A stretch of DNA of 64,000 nt, taken from JBHHUI01 sp965248775. Its GTDB lineage: Bacteria > Chloroflexota > Anaerolineae > Anaerolineales > JBHHUI01. Under the pieces are notes generated by a model, which saw nothing but the letters and a program-made list of their open reading frames with translations, searched no databases and was not told the origin of the DNA. The DNA lies in NCBI GenBank assembly GCA_965248775.1, contig OZ252150.1, positions 1,240,001 through 1,304,000 of the forward strand. Direction: 5' to 3'. Both the position numbers and the translations under genes were made by a program. Shown here piece after piece: positions 27,979 through 36,658 of this stretch. The stretch's first letter is position 1; each line of letters begins with the position of its first letter.

Positions 27979-28904
27979 CATTTGATCCGCATCAAATTCG
28001 GTAAACCCTCCAGATATTTGCACATCCTGCGTGCCCTCGTTGCAGCTTTATTGTTGGCCGCGCTGCTTGGCTTGGCGACACCAATACCCCGCGTCTATGC
28101 CGCGGATATCACAGTAAATAGCACGGACGACACAACTGTTGCAGGAGATGGGAATTGCACGCTCCGAGAGGCCATCAATAATGCGGAAGCGAATGCCGAC
28201 ACGACTGGTACTGACTGTACCTTCGATGTGGCAGCGGCGGATGCTATCTCGTTCACTGTCACAGATACGATCACACTAGGTTCCGCCTTGACGACGATCA
28301 CTGAAAGCCTCACCATCTCGGGACTTGGTTCAGGTAGCTTAACCATAAATGGTGCGAATAGTTTTGCAGTATTCACAATGAACGGTGGAACTGTCAGCAT
28401 ATCCGGTCTGACGATTTTAAACGGGTCAAATGCTTCCAGTGGAGGTGGCATCAGGCAGGAAATCGGAACCACTTCCCTTACCATCTCAAATGTTGTTGTC
28501 AGAAATAACGTATCCGCAGCTGGCGTTAATGGCGGTGGCGTCTCGATCGAAGGCGGAGATACGACGATCCAGAATTCGACGATCGGCGGAAACACTGCCG
28601 GCGCAGGTGGTGGGTTCGGTGGGGGAATTTACACAAGTACAGATGGAACTGTGTCGATCTCAAATTCCACAATTACAGGCAATACTGCCGAAGCAGGTGG
28701 TGCCGGTATTTTTGCTGAGACGGGTACTCTGAACATTTCAGATTCAACTGTGAGTTTAGGGACTGTGTCGGGCGGCTTTGGCGGTGGGATCTGGGCAGAT
28801 GCAGCTGCAACCGTAACAATCACTAGTTCAACGGTGAGCGCAAATTCTGCTCAAACAGGGGGTGCCGGTATCTTTGTAGATAATACTGCGAGTGTGACCA
28901 TTAA

Positions 28905-30377
28905 CTCGAGTGTTGTGATTTGAGTGATCTTAGGGCATATTCGGCAGATGCAACTTCCCATCGTAAAACCGGCTCCCATCGTATCAGAGCACAGCGCCAG
29001 CTTTCGCGGGGTGTTTGAAAACCGCTGTCAGTTCCGGCATTTCGAGAATTATCTAACCGGACTGATTGTGTTGAAGAACAAGTCGATGGCGAACATGACG
29101 CGCTGCCTGTTGGATAGCGCTGACAAGACCAACCTGTCGCGCTTCTTGTCGGAAGCGAACTGGGATGCCGCGGAACTGAACCAGGAACGCATTGCATACT
29201 TATTCCAGCAAACCAAGCGCCAGGGCGCCCGCAAATCGATGCTGGCCATCGATGATACTTTGTGCGAGCACGTCGGCAGTCTGTTCGAATACATTGACCA
29301 ACATTACAACCACGGCAACCACATGTATCCGCTAGCGCACAATCTGGTCACCGGCCACTACATCAGCGGCGCGGTTCGCTTTCCGGCCGACTGGCGACTG
29401 TACCGGCGCTACGAAGAAGTCACCGACTGGGAAGCGTTCGTCAAGAAACTGTTGCCCGACGCTACGATCCCGAAAACCAAGAAGGAGCGTAATCGCTTCA
29501 AACGTCAAGTCGCACCCACCTTGCTGGCCGACCCAGAGTTCCGGGCTCTGGACGAATCTTTTCAGACCAAGATTTCGCTGGCGGCTGAACTGGTCAAGGC
29601 GGCGCTGGCGCACGATTTGCCCTTTGAAACGGTGCTGTTCGACGCCTGGTACCTGGCACCCGAATTGCTCGAAGTTCTCAGTGCGCATGGCAAGCACTGG
29701 ATCAGCCTGCTGAAAAACAACCGCAACCTTATCACCAACAGCTTTGTGCTCCAGGATGCTTCCGGCGAACGCATGCGCTTTGATGGTCCGCACATCAAGG
29801 TGCAGGACCTAGTGCCGCTTATCCCACCTTCCGCTTTCAAACCGATGCAAGTGGGCGAGCAGACCTACTACTGCTTCAGCAAGAATGTACGCATCCCGAC
29901 TTTGGGGAAGGTACGGCTGGTCATCAGCTTTGCCAAGCCTGATTTAACCGGCACCTATGCCGTGCTGGTCAGCAGCCATCTCAGTTGGGATGCCAAGAAG
30001 ATCATCGCAACCTATCTGCTCCGTTGGCCGATTGAGACCTTTTATCAAGACGCCAAACAGAACCTGGGGCTCCACGAATATCGCATGCGCTCGGCCGCCG
30101 CCATTCATAAGCACTGGTCACTGGTCTTCGTGGCCTATTCGTTCCTGCACCTGCACTGTTTGCCCACATCGCGTCGTGACAAGGTCTGCGCGCCCATCCA
30201 ATCCATCGGGCAGGTTATTCGCCAACAAAGCCAGCAGCTAATCGAAGCATTGATCTTGCAGGCTCACGGCTCTCTGTCTGACGGTACTGACGAGCAACAA
30301 GTCTTCTCGTACTTATTCGCCAAGCAGGCTTACTCTTTGGCTGCTTGAGCCTTTTCACTCAAATCACAACACTCGAG
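28905..30377 (+). mobile_element. IS701-like insertion sequence, intact copy
   Basis: The 1473-bp element has perfect 23-bp terminal inverted repeats, 28905-28927 and 30355-30377, that begin CTCGAGTGTTGTGATTTGAG. The flanks carry a 6-bp duplication CATTAA (28899-28904 and 30378-30383). Precise removal joins SVTIN to KSTISGNSA, which fits the host protein's repeat exactly. This shows that the palindromic CTCGAG belongs to the element and is not the duplicated target. Confidence 0.9.
28924..30348 (+). CDS. IS701-like DDE transposase
   Basis: The 474-residue transposase starts at GTG 28924 or ATG 28948. The first catalytic Asp lies in KSMLAIDDTLCEHVG, the second in FETVLFDAWYLAPELLE, and the Glu in YLLRWPIETFYQDAKQNLG, with the Y-R-W-x-I-E context typical of the IS4/IS701 superfamily. 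The frame is uninterrupted, so it is probably the active source of, or sister to, the damaged copy at 51736. Confidence 0.9.
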   Translation: MILGHIRQMQLPIVKPAPIVSEHSASFRGVFENRCQFRHFENYLTGLIVLKNKSMANMTRCLLDSADKTNLSRFLSEANWDAAELNQERIAYLFQQTKRQGARKSMLAIDDTLCEHVGSLFEYIDQHYNHGNHMYPLAHNLVTGHYISGAVRFPADWRLYRRYEEVTDWEAFVKKLLPDATIPKTKKERNRFKRQVAPTLLADPEFRALDESFQTKISLAAELVKAALAHDLPFETVLFDAWYLAPELLEVLSAHGKHWISLLKNNRNLITNSFVLQDASGERMRFDGPHIKVQDLVPLIPPSAFKPMQVGEQTYYCFSKNVRIPTLGKVRLVISFAKPDLTGTYAVLVSSHLSWDAKKIIATYLLRWPIETFYQDAKQNLGLHEYRMRSAAAIHKHWSLVFVAYSFLHLHCLPTSRRDKVCAPIQSIGQVIRQQSQQLIEALILQAHGSLSDGTDEQQVFSYLFAKQAYSLAA

Positions 30378-32366
30378 CATTAACAAATCTACAATTTCTG
30401 GCAATTCGGCAACAGCTGCTCCCGGCGGCGGCATCGCAGTATCTAGCGGTACGCTGACTGTGACCAACTCGACTATTTCTGGCAACAGTGCTGATGCCAA
30501 TGGTGGCGGCATAATCTCTTCAGATACGGTCACGCTCAATTTTGTAACCGTGACGAACAATTCCGGAACAACCGGATCGGGTGGCATTACGCAGGCAGGC
30601 GGGACGTTTAGCGTCAAGAATTCGATTGTCCAAGGGAATACTTCATCCGATTGCAGCGGAACAGTGACTTCGGGAGGCGGCAACGTTTTTGGTGCAGGCT
30701 GTCCCACCAACGGCGCCGACGATACGACCAGCCCCGCCAACCTGGGCTCTCTCGCAGACAACGACGGCTCAACGCAATCGCACTTTCCCGGTGCAGGCAG
30801 CGCTGCTATTAACCGCACGCCTTTTGGAACACGTAGTTGTGGTTCAACGGTTACAGTCGACCAGCGCAGTGTAGGTCGACCAAAGCCGGCTGCCGACAGT
30901 GCGTGTGATGCTGGCTCGGTAGAAATTTCGACGAATTATCCAATCGCCAATGACGATTCATTCGACGTCGATATCAATTCTGATAATACGTTCGATGTGC
31001 TCGGCAATGATGTGGACCCGGAGGGTGCTCCCCTCCAAATTAAGGATGTCACTACTCCTTCACACGGAACCATAACGATCGAAGGTAACATGTTACGTTA
31101 TATGCCGACGGCCGGTTACTTTGGCCCGGATAGTGTTGCCTATACCGCTGATGATAATAATGGTGGTACCGCCACAGCCGATGTGAGCATAAATGTGCAG
31201 GGGGGCGGTGCTATCCGCGGGACTGTATTCAATGATCTGAATGGAGATGGTGTGCGACAGGCGGACGAGCCCGGCCTCGCTGGCTGGGGCGTGGTGCGGG
31301 TTTCCAGTGTGGTCACACCAATTACGCCATTGACGGTATCCGGGAACGGTCTTCTCAGTGTGGATTTCACATTCTCAGCTCAGCTGCGTACGGCGGCTGC
31401 CAGCACGGCCAATTTCGGCCTGAGTACCGGCAGTGACGGCTCATTCGAGTTCGCGGGACAATTACCCTTTCCGTTCTATTTCTACGCCCATCCACCACTT
31501 GGGGAGGAGTCCCTCTGGCAGCAGACACTACCAGGTTCCGGAGCGCCCTACTTTCTAGACTTGAGCAGCCTGCCAATCTCGACGACGATCGAAGGAGTTG
31601 ATTTTGGGTTCACGCAGAGTGAAGTTGGCATCCTAACGATAGGTGGTGGCCTTAACGGAGGAGTATCTCTAAATGGGAGCGGGGATCCAATCACCATCGA
31701 TACATTGAGCCGACAGCCAGCGCTATTTACGTCCTTCGTGGCAGTGGTTGCCCCGCCAACTCCTACTGCGCCCGAACAGATTGTAATTATCCAAAACGAG
31801 TCCAGCGCTGATCCGCTTTCGGCTCGTGTGGAAAGCATTTCTTATATTGGACCTGCCGGCGGCATCTTCGCTTGTGAGGGTGGGCGCGTCATTGTCCCGG
31901 CACTCACGTTGTCGGCGGCAATCCCGTTTCGTTGCGAGCCGGCCTCTGCTACTGTGACGGCGATTGTTTCACCCGGCCATACTTTCGTGAGAATGCTTGC
32001 CGACATTGGATTTGAGGGACGCACCGAAGTTGCTGCGCCGGTGACAATTTGTTTGCCGCATACGATCGCTGACGTGGCCGCTGCCGATGGGAACCGTACG
32101 AATCTGCGCGTCGGGCATTTGCGAGGCGGCTATTGGGAGGCACTACCTTATGTGTTCGGCAATCGCGACGAGACCTGCGGCACGACAGTGCACTTCAGCC
32201 CGTTCGGATTGTTGGCCGTGCAACCGGGGATAGAGACAAAATTGGCATCCGAACCGGTGGCGGCCCCGGATGCCAATGGTGATCAACTCTTGCTCTGGGG
32301 TGCGTTCCTGTTTCTGAGTGCATTTGCATTTGCGCTTTCGCTCGGTAGGATAAGACAGATACACCA

Positions 32367-34493
32367 ATGAGTCTCCGTCGAAATCTGCGTCTCGAATTGT
32401 GCTTTGTGATTAGGCGCATCATTGCGTTCGTTGCCGTATTCGGTACGCTGCTTGTTCTCGTTCCGAGCAGCTCCGCACAACAGCTTGGGCCGGGTAGTGG
32501 CAGCGTAACCGGGCCCGGCGGCCTGAATTGCCACCTCACAAATGGTGTCCCGGACAATCCGTCTGCCTGCTCGATCACAGTTCCCATCGGATTCGACATC
32601 ACACTTACAGCCACGGCCGATACAGACTCGCTCTTCATTGCCTGGATCGGTTCCTGTGCAGCCGGCCAGCAGTTTATTGCCGCAGATCAAAAAACGGCTA
32701 ATGTCACTTTCACATTTGCGGCGACGACAACCTGCAACGCGATCTTCAAGCAGGCGACGGTTGATCTAGCAATCATCAAAGAGGTCGAAATTTCCCAACC
32801 GTCCGAAGGCGACACGATTGTCTACACACTCACATTCGTAAATAATGGCCTGAATCCAGCCACGAATGTGATCGTGATGGACCTACTGCCGGCAGGATTG
32901 ACATGCCTGAGCTTTACACCAGGTTCGTCGATTCCTGGGGCGGCCGCTCCGCCGCTGATTGTTTCAAATTGCCCCCTAAATCCACTGGGTACGCCCGGAG
33001 CGAGTACTGCACCCGTTTTGACACTTCCAATTTTAAATCCCGGAACACCGGCGCTCGTACGCATCACAGCACGAGTTGACAACGGTACCGCAGGGCAATC
33101 GTTGATCAATACTGCCAGCATCTCCGCAGATCAGCCGGACGCCAATCCGAACGACAACAACGATAGTGTCACTATTTCCGTACAGCAGAATCGGGCCGAC
33201 TTGTTGGTTTTCATGCAGGTTGACTCTTGCACCTGGGTGACTGTGACGACGACATGCAACGGTCTGCTCGATGTGCCCGGAACGATGCGATTAAGAGTGC
33301 ATGTAGGCAATGGCGGACCCGGTTCGGCCTCGAATGCCAAGGTCGCTCTGACATTGCCGAAGGGTGTCACTTACGTCACCAACTCCGCGCAGCCACTGCC
33401 GGGCACATTCGACACACAAACGAATGTTTGGAGTATTGACACACTTGCTCAGGGCGCCGAAATGACACTTATGCTTCAGGTGAGCTCGACGCCCGGTCAG
33501 TCTAGCAACATTGTTGCGAATATAAGCGCTGATCAAATTGATCCGGATCCATCGAACAATTCTTTCCGACAGAACGTGGGTGTCAAAGCGGCGGATTTGG
33601 CAGTCTCGCTAAGTGTAAGCGACGCCCGACCAAATTTTGGCGACACTATCAGTTTAACTGTAACAATTACGAATAGCGGTCCACATGCAGTCACGCCGCC
33701 AGCACTAACGTTGGCCGCGAATGGTCTGATATTTAATTCAAATGCTGCAACTACTACAACGACACGTCCTGCGATCGATTTTCTTAGCGTAACATCCTCT
33801 ACAAGTGCCACTTTCTTAACTCGTGAGATTCCACCCGGTGGAACAGTATCGGGTACAGATACGGGCACGGCGATAGGAGGGGGAGTAAATGCCAATGCCT
33901 CCGTCAATGCGAGCTTTCCAACTATCCGGCCCCAAACCACAATTCATGATCCCGTGAGCACCAACGATTTCGCCAGCGTTAACTTCCAAGTACAAAATAT
34001 AATCACTGATCTGGGAATTGGCCTTGTTGGGGTTGAATATCAGGACGGGAATCTCAAAAAAACAGTAACTCGTCAAGGATTATCATCAATCTCGAAAATT
34101 ACAACCCAGCCTGTGGACCCCGGCTCAACAGTGACAATTTCTATCTTCATCCTTAATAACCTCGGGGTGGGGAATGTGAGCGGCGCAACGCTTCAGATCA
34201 TACTGCCACAGGGCATGACTGCCGGAGCCGGAACACCATCTCAATTTTTCAATAGTGCAACAAATAGCTGGGCGTTACCGGACTTGCCTGGAGGGGGATT
34301 CGCAACAATTACACAAAAAATTGTTGGTCTTGCATATCAGGCCACCATCGACAGTAATACGGGGGGTCAAACGCTGACAGTTCAGCTTTCTCTAACATCG
34401 GGAAGCAGAACCGATCCCAACCCGGCCAATAACAACTTGAAAATCATTATTCCGGTGAGAGCTCAGCACACCCTCACAATCACCGGTGGCTAA
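32367..34493 (+). CDS. DUF11-repeat surface protein
   Basis: The 708-residue protein begins with a signal-peptide-like segment (IIAFVAVFGTLLVLVPSSSAQQ) and a GPGGLNC domain with paired Cys residues. At least three DUF11/CARDB-type beta-sandwich repeats follow, starting VDLAIIKEVEISQPSEGDTI, ADLLVFMQVDSCTW and ADLAVSLSVSDARPNFGDTI. It ends with AQHTLTITGG and no membrane anchor. The ATG overlaps the stop of the preceding surface protein by four bases (ATGA), so the two are translationally coupled. The N-terminal domain is repeated in the next gene. A structural or adhesive role in the cell envelope is likely from the family, with no known ligand. Confidence 0.82.
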   Translation: MSLRRNLRLELCFVIRRIIAFVAVFGTLLVLVPSSSAQQLGPGSGSVTGPGGLNCHLTNGVPDNPSACSITVPIGFDITLTATADTDSLFIAWIGSCAAGQQFIAADQKTANVTFTFAATTTCNAIFKQATVDLAIIKEVEISQPSEGDTIVYTLTFVNNGLNPATNVIVMDLLPAGLTCLSFTPGSSIPGAAAPPLIVSNCPLNPLGTPGASTAPVLTLPILNPGTPALVRITARVDNGTAGQSLINTASISADQPDANPNDNNDSVTISVQQNRADLLVFMQVDSCTWVTVTTTCNGLLDVPGTMRLRVHVGNGGPGSASNAKVALTLPKGVTYVTNSAQPLPGTFDTQTNVWSIDTLAQGAEMTLMLQVSSTPGQSSNIVANISADQIDPDPSNNSFRQNVGVKAADLAVSLSVSDARPNFGDTISLTVTITNSGPHAVTPPALTLAANGLIFNSNAATTTTTRPAIDFLSVTSSTSATFLTREIPPGGTVSGTDTGTAIGGGVNANASVNASFPTIRPQTTIHDPVSTNDFASVNFQVQNIITDLGIGLVGVEYQDGNLKKTVTRQGLSSISKITTQPVDPGSTVTISIFILNNLGVGNVSGATLQIILPQGMTAGAGTPSQFFNSATNSWALPDLPGGGFATITQKIVGLAYQATIDSNTGGQTLTVQLSLTSGSRTDPNPANNNLKIIIPVRAQHTLTITGG

Positions 34494-34562
34494 CCCGCTT
34501 GAATTGCGTGCAAACTGTAGACGTGTAAAATCTGTTAACGACACAGCAAGAGGAGAAGCTAC

Positions 34563-35352
34563 ATGAACATATCTAAGCGAGTTCGTCTAATTCTGGCGAT
34601 CGGCTCGACGCTGATCCTGCTGCTTCTTGGGCAGGCCGTGCCTGCATTGGCGCAAACTGGATCAACGTCCAAGGGAACAATCACTGGTCCGAGCGGCTTG
34701 AACTGCACGATTCCGGTGACGGGGAGTCCGACGGGGACGTGTTCGGCAAAATTGAACGATCTAACAGTGGTCACGCTGAAAGCGACCCCGGGGCAGGGTT
34801 GGGCATTTGAGAAATGGGATTGCACCGGTGTGCAGGGAACGACGAAACCTGAATTCACATTCACTATCACGGCTGACGTGCAATGCAAGGCTGTGTTCAA
34901 ATCAGCCACTATTACGATCGTTGTTACGCATCCGGATGGAACGACGAAGACGCTTACGATAACAGGCGTCGTCTCGCCATTGCCAACACAGACCCTAATT
35001 ACTCCACTTACCCCGCTAACGTCTACTTTGACCTTGGCGCCAACGGGGGCGATTGCGATCGGGTATACATTCGCTGTTGTTAACCCGACAGGAGCTGTAC
35101 CAAATTTTGGTATGCTATTTGATGCGCGAGGATTGGATGCCGGTACTGTGGTAAACGTAACTTGCTCTGGGGGCGGGTGTCTCCTTTAATAAAACGTTAA
35201 CCAGGGGCGACCCGAGCGTCGATCCAAACTCCCATTTTTTGGAGAACCTCGTGCAGGGAGAATCTCAAGTCGTAGCGCTAGCTGGGCAAACCATTAACTG
35301 CGGCCTTACCTTCACACCGCCGCCGCAGCGTACACTGTCGGTGACAGGATGA
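34563..35352 (+). pseudogene. Secreted GPSGLNC-domain protein with a G-run frameshift
   Basis: ATG 34563 follows AGAGGAG. The product has a clear signal peptide (LILAIGSTLILLLLGQAVPALAQ) and a domain matching the N-terminus of the preceding protein (SGLNCTI, FEKWDC, CKAVFK). The frame ends at TAA 35187-35189. Dropping one base from the GGGGG at 35169-35173 opens it to TGA 35352, with SFNKTLTRGDPSVDPNSHF and an ending RTLSVTG that parallels the previous gene's ending. The original length would be about 262 residues. It could be sequencing error, decay or slippage-based phase variation. The function is unknown beyond being an extracellular beta-sandwich protein. Confidence 0.72.
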
Positions 35353-35358
35353 ACCCCG

Positions 35359-35479
35359 AGTGAGAGTGCGATGCACTTTCGCTTGTTCGAATGTGAAAGT
35401 TTGTCACACCCCGCGTTTGGGTGCGACGCAATTGAACGATTCTCGCTCCGCAGGCGCTCAAGTGCATCGCACTCTCACT
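35359..35479. repeat. 20-bp perfect inverted repeat enclosing 81 bases
   Basis: AGTGAGAGTGCGATGCACTT (35359-35378) is matched by its exact complement at 35460-35479. Inside, GTCACACCC (about 35402-35410) and GGGTGCGAC form a smaller imperfect hairpin. No T-tract follows, so it is not a standard terminator. It may be a structured RNA, a processing or termination element after the surface-protein genes, or a miniature inverted-repeat element. The rest of 35353-35525 holds nothing else that I recognise. Confidence 0.6.
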
Positions 35480-35525
35480 TGATTGTTAATCCACTTGAAT
35501 TAAGATTGCCCAGTCAGGATCATAA

Positions 35526-36476
35526 ATGAATCTCCCCACCTTCACCGATGTACTCAAGGCTCGCAAGACAATTGCTCCATACCTTCAACCTACACCATTA
35601 CACCGTTGGAAAAGCCTGGACGGGGAAGTCGGGGCGAAGGTTTGGGTCAAGCACGAGAACCACCAACCTATTTGCGCCTTCAAAGTGCGCGGCGGCATCA
35701 ATCTCCTCGCCAATATGGATGAAGCATTGCGGGCGCGGGGTGTCATCACAGCCTCCACTGGTAATCACGGCCAGAGCATCGCGTACGCTTCCCAACTCTT
35801 CGGAGTGCGCTGCATCGTGGCGATACCCAACGGCGCGAACCCAGTCAAAGCGCGTGCCATTGAAGACTTCGGCGCGGAGATACATTACGTGGGCGAAAAC
35901 TTCGACCACTGCCGTGTATACGTCGAAGAGCAGGCGCGTACTGAGGGCATGACCTATGTTTCTTCCGGCGATGAGCTGCACCTGATCGCGGGAGTTGCCA
36001 CCTATGGGCTCGAGATTATGGAAGCGCTCCCGGATGTGGATGTCATCATCGTTCCCATCGGTGGAGGTACCGGGGCGGCCGGCGTCTGCATTGCAGCCAA
36101 AACCGTGCGCCCCGAGGTGCAGGTGATCGGCGCACAATCGGAGGACTCTTCGGCTGCCTATCAGGGCTGGAAAGAAAATAAACCGGCAACTGCGCCAAAC
36201 CATACATTTGCCGATGGCCTGGCAACAGGTGCTACCTTCGACATGCCGCAAGCGATTTTACAACGCGATCTGGACGACTTCATTCTTGTCAGCGACGACG
36301 AAATCTGGGAAGCCACACTCCTTTCGATCGAACGGACTCGGCAGCTTGTCGAGCCGTCCGGGGCGACAGCACTGGCTGCCTCGTGCAAACTTCGAGACCG
36401 TTTAGAGGGTAAGAAGGTCGTTCTAATCCAGAGCGGTGGCAATATCACACGCGAACAGCTGAAAGCTCTTATTTAG
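35526..36476 (+). CDS. Threonine/serine dehydratase-like PLP enzyme
   Basis: This 316-residue fold-type II PLP enzyme has the Schiff-base lysine Lys53 in ICAFKVRGG, the substrate-binding loop ASTGNHGQ, the phosphate-binding glycine loop PIGGGTGAAG, and a C-terminal SGGN. It lacks the regulatory ACT-like domain of biosynthetic IlvA. It therefore resembles catabolic threonine/serine dehydratases or related racemases and hydroxyaspartate lyases. The product would be a 2-oxo acid plus ammonia. It stands alone between surface-protein genes and a regulator, with no operon partner within 150 bases. Confidence 0.85.
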   Translation: MNLPTFTDVLKARKTIAPYLQPTPLHRWKSLDGEVGAKVWVKHENHQPICAFKVRGGINLLANMDEALRARGVITASTGNHGQSIAYASQLFGVRCIVAIPNGANPVKARAIEDFGAEIHYVGENFDHCRVYVEEQARTEGMTYVSSGDELHLIAGVATYGLEIMEALPDVDVIIVPIGGGTGAAGVCIAAKTVRPEVQVIGAQSEDSSAAYQGWKENKPATAPNHTFADGLATGATFDMPQAILQRDLDDFILVSDDEIWEATLLSIERTRQLVEPSGATALAASCKLRDRLEGKKVVLIQSGGNITREQLKALI

Positions 36477-36547
36477 AACGTTTTCCGAATCGGATCACGA
36501 CTCGAAGGAAGCATCGCTTTTCTGTTAAAAATGTGCCGGGCTAGCCG

Positions 36548-36572
36548 CGGACGTATAAAGGATTAGCGTCCG
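36548..36572. repeat. Short inverted repeat upstream of the PucR gene
   Basis: CGGACG (36548-36553) and CGTCCG (36567-36572) form a 6-bp inverted repeat with a 13-base spacer, in the 182-base gap between the dehydratase and the PucR-type regulator. It could be an operator or a weak hairpin. No T-tract follows it. Confidence 0.3.
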
Positions 36573-36658
36573 TGCTGCCTCTAATCAAAATCGAAGTTTC
36601 TTAATCGACACACCTCATCCCCCTTGACATGCAACAAACCTCGCGGGACACTTAGCGC

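Larger units (their letters stand above)
27982..32370 (+). pseudogene. Beta-helix surface protein gene split by an IS701-like element
   Basis: Without the insertion (28905-30377 plus one CATTAA) this is one frame of about 969 residues. It has a TTG start, a signal-peptide-like N-terminus (ALVAALLLAALLGLATPIPRVYA), then NCTLREAINNA, the CSLREAI-type motif of secreted parallel beta-helix proteins. Repeats of the form VTIxxSTISGNSA follow, then a tandem cadherin-like domain (DVLGNDVDPEGAPLQI), an SdrD-B-type segment (GTVFNDLNGDGVRQADEPGL), and a final membrane helix LLLWGAFLFLSAFAFALSL with basic residues after it. The product would be a cell-surface anchored or exported protein. The insertion cuts it after about 308 residues, inside the helix. 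The 3' half has no obvious start. Confidence 0.85.

Noticed and set aside
28095..28595. 166-codon minus-strand ORF within the beta-helix gene
   Set aside because: It is antisense to repetitive Thr/Ser/Gly codons with no start context or family resemblance. It is a shadow frame.
28905..30377. CTCGAG as a 6-bp target duplication of the IS701-like element
   Set aside because: Both copies have CTCGAG at both ends but different sequences outside, which are themselves duplicated. The host protein repeat is restored only if CTCGAG belongs to the element.
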